Below, piece after piece: positions 11,801 to 23,699 of a stretch of 64,000 bases of DNA (its first letter is position 1; each line of letters starts with the position of its first letter). Below the pieces are notes generated by a model, which worked only from the letters and a program-made list of their open reading frames with translations, searched no databases and was not told where the DNA came from. The position numbers and the translations under genes were made by a program. The stretch comes from Callipepla californica brunnescens (lineage: Eukaryota > Chordata > Aves > Galliformes > Odontophoridae): positions 1,820,485 through 1,884,484 of the forward strand of contig JALIRH010000031.1 of assembly GCA_023055505.1 (NCBI GenBank), read 5' to 3'.

Positions 11801-12995
11801 CAATCTAAGATAGTCAAGAATTCCAGAAATTGTTGGATTAATCAAGTGTCAGTGAATATGTTAAGAGGAGTACTGAATAAAGAAACCAAAATCCTATAAA
11901 AGTGTTGATGACAAAAAGTGTGATGATAACAAAAAGTGCAAAAATTATTCGATCATATTGCTGAATAATTAAAATAATCAGAAATGTATTCTGGAAAAAA
12001 AAGCCAAAAGTTGTATTATGAATAACTCATAATGAATAATTCATCCATCTCTGCACTGTATAGAAATGTTCTTGCTTTTTTCCACATACATTTATACAAT
12101 TTCTTTAAATCTTCTATTCCAGTGGCTTCAGGCAGTGTTAGGCAGCTGAATAAATACAGGACCACAGGAACATGCCCATGCAAACCAGAGGACTGAGTTA
12201 ACAATATTTACTTGTGACAGCCCAGTTCACACTCTCACTGTTCTCATTCAGTCTGATAAATGGTGCACAAGAGTTATCAAATGTACACCCTTTTCAATGG
12301 TTATCGTTGATGTTTCCAGAGACAAGTCTCATCCACAACAGGTCAAAAGATTTCTGATCAAACTGGAATACAGAAGTCTTTCCAAAACACCCTCCTTCTC
12401 CCATCTTTGCCTGTCAGGGCATTTATTTCCCTCTCTGGGAGTCATATCTCTCCATCTATTACAATGAATTGAAGCAATCAGTAAGTGGTCAGTACTGTAC
12501 TCCTCACTTCCTGTGTTTCCATAAACTGTTTCTGAACATTCATGCACCAGAAATTGAGTGATGTGATATAGACATTATAATGTTTTCCATTCACTAAGAA
12601 GGCTCTGTACATTGTTATCAACCATTCATTGGTACCATAGACAATGGAAGTCATCCACTAACTGTGACTTTCCTTTAAGAAACAAGCAAATAACAATATT
12701 CCAGAGTTTATTTGCAGTTTCTGTTTCAGCTTTGATAGCTTCTGTTATATGACAGCTGCAACTTAAATGTCTCCTTATACAACACATTCAGCTTTAATGT
12801 TTTTTAAAATTTACTTACTTCAGTCCCATTTCCACTAACCTTCACATGAAGCTCACTAGATAGAAGAGTGTAAAAAATTTTAATCCTTTTGATTACTAGC
12901 AAACAGATGATTTAGATCATGCAGTGCACATAGGGCATGTTTCCTATATGCAGAACAGGAAATTACAGAAGTCCATGGGTATTTCCTTTCCACTC
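8801..12995. other. Unique-looking DNA, no gene seen
   Basis: About 4.2 kb without a recognised transposon. It contains an A-rich patch near 9531-9560 and a short (CAAA)n run at 9698-9721. A 107-codon frame at 10773-11096 and a 76-codon opposite frame overlap but show no domain, and I treat them as chance. Confidence 0.5.
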
Positions 12996-13072
12996 TGATC
13001 ACAGAATCACAGAATTGTAGGGTTTGGAAGGGACCTTGAGAAATCACCTAGTCCAGTCCCCAAATGATGTTG
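12996..13072 (-). mobile_element. CR1 3'-end remnant, antisense
   Basis: The plus strand reads GATCACAGAATCACAGAATT followed by GGTTTGGAAGGGACCTTGAG and AAATCACCTAGTCCAGTCCC. This is the reverse complement of the CR1 3' terminal block, including two copies of the octamer. Only the terminal ~75 bp remain. Confidence 0.9.
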
Positions 13073-15195
13073 ATGTTTCAGTGATTATTCGGTGGTTTTG
13101 ATAATTCCTTTTTATGAAGCAAGAAGACTGGCCATTTCCACTTCCTTTTCCAAAAATGTGACCTGCAGCGGTGATGTTCTCTGTCAGATTTCCCTTTTAT
13201 GTAATTTTATAAGTTTATTGTGATAGAATTCAAAAGGCTGTGCCTGAAAAGTTCTATAACATATGGCATATATTTAACATGTCTTGTGAATTAAAAATAA
13301 CAGCCTACCATCTGCCTTTGTGAGCACATTTTATCAAAATCTAAATGAAAATCTAAAAGATGTGAATTTTGTCAATTAAAATATGAAACACTTAGGTTCA
13401 TGACAGGGGAAAAGTGTTCAGATTACCTCACTTGAACTTGGCTCACAAAGAGTATAGAAACTGTATTTGAGTAGTCACTTGATAGAAGAATAAAAATATT
13501 ATATCGATCGACAAGAACATGTCTTGTTTTGAGAAAATATAAGACTCGCAAGTCAGCCTATTGGCTGTTGATTTATCTGATATGAACATGAGATAATAAT
13601 AATTTTCATTTATATTAGGTATTTAAATTGACATTTCTGTAAAATGTCATTAAATATCTTCAGTAGCTATTAGCTGATACTTTTATCTTAATCAAGCAGT
13701 GCAGTGTAACAGTACCTTCTCCCAGACTTCTCTACTTGACATTAGAACTACTAATAATTTTCACTGTCTATTGAAGCTAGAGCACCTAGTAATTGATCAT
13801 TATTAATTCACTGATAATTGAAGCAATCAATCATCGAAGTGTTCATCATTATCAGTTAATTTAATTTTAGCCTCTTTTTTTTTGCCAAGCATGGAAGTGC
13901 TTTAGTTTTGTTTTGCTTTGTTTTCAGTGAGGTATATCTCTAAATGAAAATCCATTTTAAAATAGGAATTCAAAGCATTTCATTTTGTAAATATCAAAAT
14001 GAAACAGAGAAATTCCAAATAAATCTCTCTCTCCCTCAATCTTACATTTCAGAGGGCGAGAAGGAACAAAAATTATTCAATAATTTCTCAAAAGGTGTAA
14101 TGCTCTCCTGGCTGATGCTATGTACCCATAATGTTCAATATTCTCACGATACTCTGAGTTGATAATTGCAGCTTTTAATCTGGAGAACTTTCAGCTGATA
14201 TATCAGGATCTGACAAGAGAAAATTGTTCAGGAGCATTGTCACCATCACCTGCTATTTGTGGAATCTAGAATATAACTGAAAATTTGTTTCGCAATACTA
14301 AAAATCTTGTATAATGTTTTATCATCTTAAAAGAAAACGACAAGAAGTTCATATGTAAGTCTCAAAACATGCATTTCCACTTGAACAGTGTGATGTGAAT
14401 AGGACCAAAATCTCATAACTCATAAGCTGAATTCTGAATGTGCTTTCTGTTAAACATAAATCTTCATTAAATTCAAAGACTGTAACGATATTAGACTAAA
14501 ATAAAGTAGGTAGAAGCAAGACTTTGGTTTCCATCTGCTATAAAGTAAAGCTTGAGTTATCCTTTTGACTAGCACGAAGGAAGTAATAATTTGCAACCAA
14601 TGTATGATCCAAGTCACCTCTATTTTATAAAAATCAAAACAGATTTGATTTAGATTTAAGTAGGGAAATATTGAAGGAAATGTTATGGATCTTTTAACTA
14701 AAGAAAAAGACAAAGATTCACAATCTTGTTTTCTGCAACATGCAAAACTAAGTACATGACTGCAACGTTGAATAATTAGGGAAAAAACACAACTTATTTG
14801 CAAGAAATGAGTGTGTTTTATTTTCGTGGAGGTGCATTGACATGGTAAATTTCCTGACAACAAAACACCTTTGAACAACTTGGCAACAGACAGGGACAAG
14901 ATATTCCTAAAAAAAATAAATGGTAATGGAACATTCTCTCAATACGGAGGAAAATAAACAGAGGTATGTTTAACTAGGAAACTCTTATATCAGGCACAGA
15001 AGAATATTTTTCTGTTTCACACTCACATAGCTTCCAAAGCTATGAATCCTTTATATATTCTTTTGGAATAGATTTTGATACATTCATTGCATCAAATGCA
15101 TGGAATTTTCACAGCCCACCCAGTCCAGAGAATCCATAACCTCTCAGATAGAATGAATATGGATGGCTGCATACATTTAACATTCTCACAGTAGG
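13073..15195. other. Unique-looking AT-rich DNA, no gene seen
   Basis: AT-rich with short frames only. An imperfect inverted repeat lies at 13804-13818 and 13848-13862 (13 of 15 bases pair). A 149-codon minus-strand frame at 14450-14899 has no recognisable motif. Confidence 0.5.
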
Positions 15196-15885
15196 ACAGA
15201 CTGGACTGGATCAGTCTGTAGAGTGCAGTTGACACATCCAAGGACAGAATGCCATCTGGAGAAGCCTAGACTGGCTTCTGCAATGGGCCCAGGCAAACTT
15301 TGTGAGGTTCTATAGATGGATCATCTATATAGGTGATACTGTCCCTTTACAGTGCACTGGTGAGGCATCACCTGGAGTAATGTGTACAGATGTGAAGTCC
15401 TCAGTACAGGAGAGACATGGATCCATTGGAGTGCATGCAGAGGAAGACCGCAAAAATGATCCAATGAATGAAAACCTCTCCTCTGAGGACAGGCTGAAAG
15501 AGCTGAAGTTATTCAGTCTAGAGAAGGCTCCAAGGTGAATTGATAGTGGCCCTTCTGTATCTGAAGGGGAGCTGCAGAAGAGAAGGAGACAGACTCTTTA
15601 GTAGGGTTTGTAGTTATAGGACACGGGAAAATGTTTTCAAACATAAAGAGGGTAGATTTAGACTGGATGTAAGGAAAAAGTCTTTTACAGTGTGGGTGAT
15701 GAGTGACTAGAACAGGTTGCCCAGAGATGTGGCGACTGCCCCATCCCTGGAGACATTCAAGGCTAGGCTGGATGGGGCTTTGAGCAAACTGATCAAGCTG
15801 CAGATGTCACTGTTCTTTGCAGAAGAGCTGGACTATCTGATTTTCCCTTCCAACTCTGAGGATTCTATGATTCTGTGACTCTATT
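15196..15885 (+). mobile_element. CR1 LINE 3' portion, degenerate
   Basis: A sense CR1 covering the end of ORF2. It has a GGACAGAATGCCATCTGGAG block (about 15243-15262), the LEYCVQ/CCTCAGTACA region (about 15370-15420), a RLKELKLFSLEKA-like segment (about 15490-15535), FRLDVRKKS-like coding (about 15655-15685), and GGTTGCCCAGAGATGTGG with CCATCCCTGGAGACATTCAA (about 15715-15765). It ends in the octamers GATTCTATGATTCTGTGA near 15861-15880. The 5' side is truncated and internal deletions have removed parts of the thumb region. Confidence 0.9.
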
Positions 15886-15975
15886 TTTGGCCTTCTTGGA
15901 CGCAGTGGATCCTGCTGATCCATAAGTCCTTTCCAACTCATAGCATTCCATGTGTCTATGGTTCTTTGATTGCTT
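15886..15975 (+). mobile_element. Second CR1 3' tail directly after the first
   Basis: Right after the preceding CR1 terminus, a further terminal block reads AAGTCCTTTCCAACTCATAG followed by CATTCCATGTGTCTATGGTT. This repeats the CR1 3' signature in the same orientation. It suggests either a very short second CR1 insertion next to the first or a local tail duplication. Confidence 0.6.
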
Positions 15976-16492
15976 TTACTACCAATAATTTTCATATTCT
16001 TGGCCAGAGCAAAATTTTTTAAAGATAATGAACAGTGTTCATACTTTGTCCAGTGTTCACCAACCAATGCCACTGAAATGCTAATTCATCTGTGTGCGAG
16101 AAATACCAGATTTCTTCTGTTTCTCTAAGACTCTAAATCCAGAAGATCTAATGTTTTACTACACACAGATCCATGTAGAATTAAAGATCACTCTACTTCT
16201 TCCCATCTTTAGTCTGCTCTTCTTTAGAGGAACGGTTAGACTTTTTCTGGAAAAGAATGCATGTTTCACAAAACACCAAAAGTTATTTGAATTTCAGTTG
16301 CAATTACCTTCTGAAAATGGTGATGTTAGCATTCAGTGGAAGAGTGTAAATTCTTCTTCTGGAAACAGCATAGTATGGAGATTAATGTGGGCACAAGAAT
16401 TATGGCCTTTTTCCCACTTTAACTTTCCAAAATACAAGTAATCAATATGACTACTACTACTACTCCTGGAATAAGACTGGAAGCTGGATATG
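15976..16492. other. No gene or repeat family recognised
   Basis: Contains a 115-codon plus-strand frame (16094-16441) with no domain or splice context that I can support. A short (TAC)n-like patch lies near 16449-16465. Confidence 0.5.
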
Positions 16493-16690
16493 CTATGGTG
16501 GTTTCACACTGATTGCTAACTCAGCATCACTACTAAGATGCTCTATCATTCCTGCTCCTCAAAAGAACAGGTGGAGAAAATATGATGAAAAAATATTGTG
16601 CATTGAGACAATGAGCAATTTATAAAAGTAAATAAAAGGACATGCAGAAGCAAAAGAAGAGAACACTTATTCTCAACTTTTCATCACCAA
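16493..16690 (-). mobile_element. Avian ERVL-like LTR fragment, antisense (one end)
   Basis: The plus strand starts CTATGGTGGTTTCACACTGA and continues to a GGTGGAGAAAATATGATGAA block at about 16570-16590, which I recognise as the outer end of the antisense avian LTR type found elsewhere in the window. A T/C-rich stretch between them is partly lost. The rest of the LTR may be the piece at 17740-18110, with a CR1 and other DNA now between. The boundary at 16690 is approximate. Confidence 0.5.
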
Positions 16691-16854
16691 GAGACACGCA
16701 GTTTTCACATAAACTGTTAAAAATGCCGGTACCTGCTTATTTTTTGTATCAGTCCTCGGGGATGGGTATCTGTGAGGTCAGCATGAGCAGTCCTCTTTTC
16801 ACTTAAGGTTGGAGGAATACAATGTAGCAATGGTTTGCATGGGTTGAAAGTGTC

Positions 16855-17113
16855 AGAACAAGGGAGAATGGTTTTAAGCTAAGGGGTGATTTAGGTCAGG
16901 TGCTAGGGGGAAGTTTTTCACTCAGAAGGTGGAACAGGTTGCACAGACAGGCTGTGGATGCCCCATCCCTGGAGGCATTCAAAGCAAGGCTGGATGTGGC
17001 TCTGGGCAGCCGGCTCTAGTGGTTGACAACTTGCCCACAGCAGGGGTCTTGAAACAAGATGATCTTTGAGGTCCTTTTCAACTCAGGCCATTCCATGTTT
17101 CTATGATTCTGTG
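16855..17113 (+). mobile_element. CR1 3' end
   Basis: About 260 bp of CR1 3' sequence in sense orientation. Blocks are AGAACAAGGGAGAATGGTTT, GGAACAGGTTGCACAGACAG, CCATCCCTGGAGGCATTCAA and GGATGTGGCTCTGGGCAGCC, then GATGATCTTTGAGGTCC and the octamer ending TTTCTATGATTCTGTGAAC. It is better preserved than most copies in the window and strongly 5'-truncated. Confidence 0.92.
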
Positions 17114-17631
17114 AACAGGCAGATAACATTTTATTGCAAAATCTCGAAGGCCACCATGCCCAGAGTGAGACATTTTGCTTTATTAACCATGAAATTAATA
17201 TTAAAGTTAACAGGCCTCAGTAATCTAATGAGCTCTTAGAAGAACATGCTAAACATATATGACAATACTACTCAGCTCTCCATCTAAATCATGTTAAATA
17301 TCACTCCAGGGAGGGAAACAGATAAAGTTTAGGCTATAAGGGAAAGCATCTTGGTAGGGGAGCAGAGCAGAGAAGAATAGAGCAAAGAAGAGAAGAAGGA
17401 AAAGAGAAAGTGAAAGGTAGTAAACAGAGAGAGTGAGATAGGAGATGTGAAGCTGTACTCCTTTTTCTTCACCACTATGCGTGTGCCTTCTAATAATACC
17501 TAAGATAGCATGTGTTTTGCTAGCACTATTGTCATACACTAGTGCTATTGTGGCTAGTGCGGTTATCAACAAATCCCAATCCCAAAACTGTTATGTCTGT
17601 CACTTCAGTAAATCATCTTTCCTTTAAGATG
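17114..17631. other. Purine-rich stretch, no gene seen
   Basis: A strongly AG-biased segment at about 17340-17445 gives a leucine-rich frame on the minus strand that I consider a composition effect. It could be decayed LTR or internal sequence between the two flanking LTR pieces, but I see no diagnostic block. Confidence 0.45.
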
Positions 17632-17729
17632 TTTGTGAATCTTTCCAGTGAAAGCCCTGGGGAAACTCTAGCAGGCAGGCATTTATGAATCTGTCCATTG
17701 AAACTCCTGAGGGGCTCTAGCAGGCAAAG
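17632..17729 (+). repeat. Tandem duplication, ~50-bp unit, two diverged copies
   Basis: Copy one (17632-17681) and copy two (17682-17729) share the frame TTTRTGAATCT-TCCA-TGAAA, then CTG-GG, then CTCTAGCAGGCA. They differ at several positions and by a 2-bp gap. They lie head-to-tail with no spacer, immediately upstream of the antisense LTR piece. Confidence 0.8.
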
Positions 17730-17739
17730 TCAGAATCAT

Positions 17740-18110
17740 GCTCTTAATGTGACAGATGTTCTGCCACATCTGGGGAAGCCGTACCTCAATACACACAGCA
17801 GTTGCTAAGAAAGACAGACATTTTCATAACAAGAGTTCTCACCCTTCTCTTTCCCCTCCCTCATCTTTTATTGCTGAGCATGATGTCATAAGTATGGAAT
17901 ACCCCTTTGGATAGTTCAGTTCAGCTCCGTAGCTATGTCTCCTTCCCACCTCTTGACCTTATCCATCCTACTGGCCTTTAATGGGGTGTTGGTCTGTGTC
18001 TTGATGCTGTTCCAGCTCTACTCAGCTACAGACAAAACATGCACCAGCAGCCATCTTCATTCTCACTCATTCTGCTCCCCTGGTAGTTCAGTGGCTGCAG
18101 TCTTTTCTTT
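17740..18110 (-). mobile_element. Avian ERVL-like LTR, antisense (TATA-box half)
   Basis: The plus strand carries a CATCTTTTATTGCTGAGC block followed by ATGATGTCATAAGTATGGAA and CCCCTTTGGATAGTTCAG (about 17862-17920). This is the reverse complement of the U3/TATA region of the same LTR type as at 7369-8800. A TCCTTCCCACCTCTTGACC block follows. Matching fades by about 18110. It may be the other half of the LTR that begins at 16493. Confidence 0.65.
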
Positions 18111-20525
18111 CCCTGTAACAGAAGCATATCTAGTCTGGTGTCATCCCCTTACTTCTGAAGTGAAAGAATTCAGTCTCATCTCCAGAACTGACTAATCCTG
18201 ACCTTACTAGGGCTCTTAATCATGAAACACTGACTGCAGTCATTAAAATCAAACTGATTATACTTAAAATATTATAATTCATTAAAGAATTGTGGAAAAA
18301 CATTCATTTTTCTCTCAACATGGTCTCATTTTTCTGCCAACCCCAGTGAAACATTTCATTTTGAAAAATAAATAAATAGATTTTATATTTTATATTTTTA
18401 GGAGAATGTGCTGTCAAAAAAGTCACCAAATTCCATTAGTACAGAAAAATAATTGGATTCAATAAGGAAATGAACCAGCAAAGTTTAACCTCAGAATATA
18501 TAAAAGCATCAAGCTTCCAAAGTGAAAGTAGAGTTTGATTAAACACAAGCCTTTTATTATTATTTTGTCTAAGTGAGCTTAGTTTCTGCCATTGCTAATT
18601 ATTGCTAGCTGTGATGTCTTTACTGCTTTCATTTTACATATTGGGGATATGACAGCAATTATTTTCACTGTAATTTTATTTACCTTTGTGATTTTGATAA
18701 GAGCACCACTAGCTTCTGTTGGAGAATGGATCTTCCTCAGTGTTTCAAAAAAGAAAGGAGATCTGCTTTTCAGAGTAAATGACCTCTACCGCTTCTGGTA
18801 ACCTGTATAGAACAGAGGACTCCTGGATCCTTGTTCCATCTTGAGTGTTTGATGAGAGACACAGTATAGTGCAGTTGTCCCACCTCACAGCTTTGCAGTG
18901 CTAGCCACCCTGCAATACTTTGCATTGCAAGGTATGTTCTGCCTGAGGCAAACTTCTGTAACCACACAGAAAACCTAATGGTAGTTGGATATGACAGCTT
19001 GGCAATTCCAGACTGAGAAGAGAAGGGGTTTTAGCTAAAGAGAACTGGGGAGTCGGCATTCTGCTCTCTACTGAAGAGAAGGAAATTCTTTATTGAGAAC
19101 CTGGTTTGTTCTTAAATGCAGAGGACTAAAGAAGCTGAACAGTGTGACCAGGGGTGCAGGCAGGGTTTGGCAGGTAGAACAGCAAAGCTTTCATTTTAAC
19201 TCTGAATGCACCTTCTGGGGTCCTAGCATGTTACTGAAGTGAATGAGGGCTGCCAGGGATTGCTGACAAAGCAGAGATTCCAAAAGTGCAGATCCCCATG
19301 CAGCAGCACCAGTGCCTGTGCCACATGCCTAGAGCCACCACTGCCAAGCTGCTGATAATCCAGCCTCCAAACAAAGGGGATGAAGAGGCCAGAAATACAC
19401 AGCTTTAAAACCATGGGCTGAAAGCTGTTGCCAGCAATCCAAGAATTACAATAATAAAACATCTGGAGCTCAAGCCTCGAAACAAACTGCATAAAAAAAG
19501 TGAAAGAAACAAAATAATTCCAATAGTGTGGTAAATCTACACTGGGAGACAAAGATATCAAAAGATGCCAGAACTTCTACAGAGATAGAGTAGCTGAAAG
19601 CACTCTATCACCCTTCTTGATGTAGTGTGTCACTAGTTGTAAGGCATGCCATGGCCTTTTTGTGCCTGTTTTTCATAGCTTACCTGGGGTGAAAGGGAGA
19701 TTTTTGTGGTCTGTGAATGATGATATTGCAAAGGGTCTTCTGAGAAGATTCACGTTGTTCTAAAGCCTGTAGCCATTTTGAAATGAATAGCTCATGATTA
19801 AGAGATCAGTTGCTAGAAACAGTGACAGATGTTGTTGGTGTTTGACTGAGTAAATTGTTCTCTCTCTTCAAAGCAAAATTTCCATTAACACACAAATCTA
19901 AGTTTATCTTCCCCTAAGGTTTACAGTGCTACATAACTATTAGATTGTATTCTTGCCTGTATTTATTTCCCCCAAAAAGATCTTTCCAATAAATTGTTTT
20001 TATCTTTTCCATCAGATAAAAAAATATTTTGATCAGTGAATCTGCTTTTTTGAAGGTAGAATGATCCTTTCTTGAGTATTTTTTAAATATTGTTATTTCA
20101 ACACTTTAGCAGTGGTGAGGCTATCACAAGTTCAACTAAGAAAGATGTAAACTGAGGGTTTTTAAGAAGTTTAAGAAGAGTTTATTATTTGCCTTTTGAA
20201 CGTTACGTCAAAAGCTAAAGGACTGGCATAAGTAATTGCTGTTTTATGCACTTTGCAAAGACTGGTTCAAAGCCATAGAAATCAATGGGAGGCTTTCATG
20301 GGAACTGTGTAAGTCTTTGCTATGTAATTCAGTAAACTTCAGTTCTCATTCTTCCCATGGATTCTATTTCTAACTCTTCTTTCTTGTGAGTTACTTTGTG
20401 CATCTCTGAGTTCCTACAACAACACACTTGGACTGTGTTAAGACACAAGGAGAAAAACTGAACGGAAGAATAAATGTGGTTCTGAGTATGTAGGGGTTAA
20501 AACAGAAAAGCTAAAGCCCAAATGG
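18111..20525. other. Unique-looking DNA, no gene seen
   Basis: No recognised transposon or exon. Frames of 60-112 codons (for example minus strand 19223-19561) have no motif. Confidence 0.5.
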
Positions 20526-21235
20526 AATTGAATCTGACCAAGATTCAGTCTTTCAAAGACAACAAGAGGGTTTTCTGCAAGTACATTTGTGGAAAAAGTA
20601 AGATTTGGAAAAATGTGAGCATACCACTGAGTGAATTTTGAGGCTTGGTTATACAAGAAAATGAAAAGAACAAATGCCTTCTCTGCCTCAGTCTTTACTA
20701 GCAAGACTGGCCTTCAGGAATTTTAGATCCTAGAGACCAGGAGCAAAGCCTTGAGCAAGACAGATTCCTCTTGATGGAAGAAGATCAGGTTAGAGAGTAC
20801 TTTAGCAAACTGAGTGTACTTAAGCCCATGGTCCCAAATAGGATGCACCACCAGTGCTGAGGGAGCTGGCAGATGTGATTGTGAGGAAGCTGTCAAAAAT
20901 CTTTGAATGATCATGGTGCCTATAGTAAACATGTAATGGAAGGGAGCATGCAGTGAGAACAGAACCAGGCTCTTTTATAGCATCTAGCAACAGGACAAGA
21001 AGCAATAGATACAAACCAGAATACAAGAGTTTCTGACTAAACATCAGGCAGCAATTCTGTACTGACAGCTTTGGCAAAGATTACCCAGAGATGCATACCT
21101 TCTTGGAGATCTTCAAAACTCACCCAAATATGGTCCTGGGCAATGTGCTCTGGATTTCCCTTCGTGAGCAGTCGGGTTGGATTTGATTACCTCCAGAGGT
21201 CCTTTTCCACCTAGGATTATGTGATTTTGACATCA
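20526..21235 (+). mobile_element. Diverged CR1 LINE with a large internal deletion
   Basis: Sense CR1 ORF2 linker blocks are legible: KRVFCKYI (about 20565-20590), ASVFTSKTGLQ (about 20685-20715), EDQVREYFSKLSVLKPM (about 20780-20830), and then a GTGCTGAGGGAGCTGGCAG stretch. RT coding then jumps at about 20940 to the extreme 3' part: AGAACCAGGCTCTTTTATAG, a GACAAGAAGCAATAGATACA block, TTACCCAGAGATGCA, CTGGGCAATGTGCTCTGG and a CCTCCAGAGGTCCTTTTCCA terminus. The palm and thumb of the RT are therefore deleted. The 3' block differs from the other copies in this window (CCTCCAGAGG rather than a GATCTTTAAGG type), pointing to another CR1 subfamily. Confidence 0.8.
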
Positions 21236-23131
21236 TGAGACCTTGAGATTTTATATTAAGTACACTATTACAGAAACACTTTCTTTTTGTTTCTGTGTTG
21301 CAAATGTGCAAGAAGTACTGGGATTTTCCCTGGGCACAAAAAATTTCTTGACTTGTTACTCAAATGGATCTCTGCCATATGAAGTAACACAAATTACTCT
21401 TGATAGCTAAGTATATGTAAATTATTTTAACAGAAAAAATAAACAAATAAAAATAAAAATAAACTATTTTAGCATGTTCACAATGAAGAAAGAAATTATA
21501 TTCTTATATCTCCTTAACTATTCTTGATTAATTAAGTATAAAATATGCCTACCTTTAGAAGTACTAAAAAGAGCTTTTTGTTGATGTAACCTACAGGAAG
21601 AAATTGTACAATAGCTGTGTGATGAGAGAGAGAATCAATTCCTGCTTAAGTCACTAGTCTTTTGTACAGGTGATTGTTCAGTGCATGTTTTTCCCGCTTT
21701 CTGTCATAATTGTCTGCAGCTCTTAGTTCTTTTGTGTCTTCCAGCAAGGGCCAGCAGATGACCTTACAGTGTTATCTGCTTAATGGAAAACAGAAAGGCA
21801 AGTCACATTTATAGTATGTCTGATTTAGTGGAAGATAGATTTAAACAAAAACATAATGCAATACCTTGGAAAGCTACATAGTATAATGTGTAATGCAGAG
21901 CAAATCAACAGCATAAAACTGTGATAAAAATACGGTGTTTGTATTTATTTAAAATAATGCTGTTATTTTAGTTCATCACTGTTGATGGAAAGGTTTTACA
22001 TAAATGTCTGCCACAGGTTTTACTAATTTGACTCAACAGCATCAGTAGAATAGTATGGTGCTCTGAGATTGATATCTTTCTTCAACTGACAAAAGAAATG
22101 TATAATTGACAGGATAAGTAAATGCAGTACATTTCAGCCAAGTCACAATGGAAAGTTGATTTATTACAGAACACAAGAACAAAATCAGCTGTTGACGGTA
22201 AGATAAGATTCATACAGGACACCTGAGGCCTTTGAATTTGTTTTCCTATGGTTGAGAGATGCTGTGTAGAGGAATGAGTAGGTTATGACCTACCACTGAC
22301 TCAAAGAGGGAAAGGAAAGAGATCATTTTGGGCTTAGCAAAAGTGCTTCTCTGCTCTTAAGACAGTGAAATATTAAGAAAAAAAAATAATTAAAAAATGA
22401 AGTCGAAGGTAGCTTCCTTGAAACCAACATCTGAGCAAATTAGATGCATTGGAATAAAATTACAACAAGAAAATAGTAAGAGAGACCTTGGCAAGGGTGA
22501 TATGGTCTTTGTACTCACTCTTAACTGCTTAGTTCTTGAGGCTAAGTGTAAAATGGGAATGAAATACATATTGTCTAGACAAGTCGAGCAACTGCAATGT
22601 TCTTTGTATCTCCTGTTGCCAGCTTATTCATTAAATAGCACTGGATTTGACTTGAAAGAACCATTTGATCTGAACTTAATAAGTGCAGTCTCCTATAAAA
22701 TAGGAGAATGATAGATCCATGGAAAAGCTTGAGTAAAATCTATGGAAGAAAATGATACATAGCCTGAAGAAATATTTTTAAGTGCATCTTTTTAAAGATG
22801 AAATATGCATATATTTATTGAAGTAAAATCTTCCATTCATCCTGAAAAATACCATGCAGACAAATATAGCCTTCCTCCTTTGCTATTATGCCAGACCTTG
22901 GAACAGAATGCTCAGACAGGAAAGACATCATACTCAGCTGAAACTAGATGTGAATTTCACAAAGGAAAATATGTTTATCTTAAAAGGAATTTTGATGGAA
23001 TGCTTGATTTAATGACTCAATCTCACAAAATATGAATGGGATTCTCTCAAATCTTGATTTGTATACCTTGTATATATAGCTGAATTCCATCTCACCAGTA
23101 TAAATACAGATTATGAGCAGTGCGGGCAAGA
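21236..23131. other. Unique-looking AT-rich DNA, no gene seen
   Basis: About 1.9 kb with an AAAT-rich patch near 21434-21466 and no recognised element or exon. A 104-codon frame at 22397-22711 has no domain. Confidence 0.5.
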
Positions 23132-23699
23132 GGATCAGTGGTTTGGGCTGGTTTGGCCCAGTTCTGTGATGACTGGGGCAGGGGACCCATAGACCCATGC
23201 CCTGGGAAAGGAGGAAAAGGAAAAAGGAAAAGGGAGATGGGCCTAAAAACAAAACAGTGGCAACAATCTGAGGAGAAAAGCTATTACTAAATAAGATATT
23301 GGAATGTTAAATAACACAAACTAATACAATATAATTTGAATTGAGGGTAATAAATCAAATAAAATGAGCAAGAGTAAGTGACCAATAAAACTGAAGGCCT
23401 TACGCTAAACACTGAAGGTGAGACGGCAGTGAGCACCCGCTGCTGGGTCAATTCCCAAAGGAAAGAAAGCATCTCATGGCACACAAATAGTTTTTATCTT
23501 TCCCTCTGAGTGGAAAAACTTAAAAATACAAAGCAATGCCAAGTCCTCTGGGGAATGTAGTTCTTCTTCTCTTCTGAGAGAGGTATACTTGTAACTAAAA
23601 ATGATCCATGGAGCTGGAGCATTAACTCTTTAACTCCCAATGCACTGCATGGATGTTATGATGTGGAATGCCAATGACAAAAATCATAAAACCATGACA
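23132..23699 (-). mobile_element. LTR of the TGTCATGG family, antisense, copy A
   Basis: The right end reads AAACCATGACA, so the sense (minus) strand starts TGTCATGG. The left end (GGATCAGTGGTTTGGGCTGG) corresponds to the terminus TGTCAGTGGTTTATGGGCTG of copy B but has lost the exact end bases. Shared internal blocks with copy B include a CCCTGGGAAAGGAGGAAAAGG-like purine stretch, AGTTTTTATCTTTCCCTCTG, AAGTCCTCTGGGG and AGCATTAACTCTTTAACTCC. No matching target-site duplication remains, so it is probably an older solo LTR than copy B. Confidence 0.8.

Noticed and set aside
14450..14899. 149-codon minus-strand frame
   Set aside because: No recognisable motif, low-complexity Ser/Leu/Phe bias, no exon context.
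16094..16441. 115-codon plus-strand frame with a hydrophobic stretch
   Set aside because: No domain, start context, splice sites or neighbouring exons. Length is plausible by chance in AT-rich DNA with this window size.
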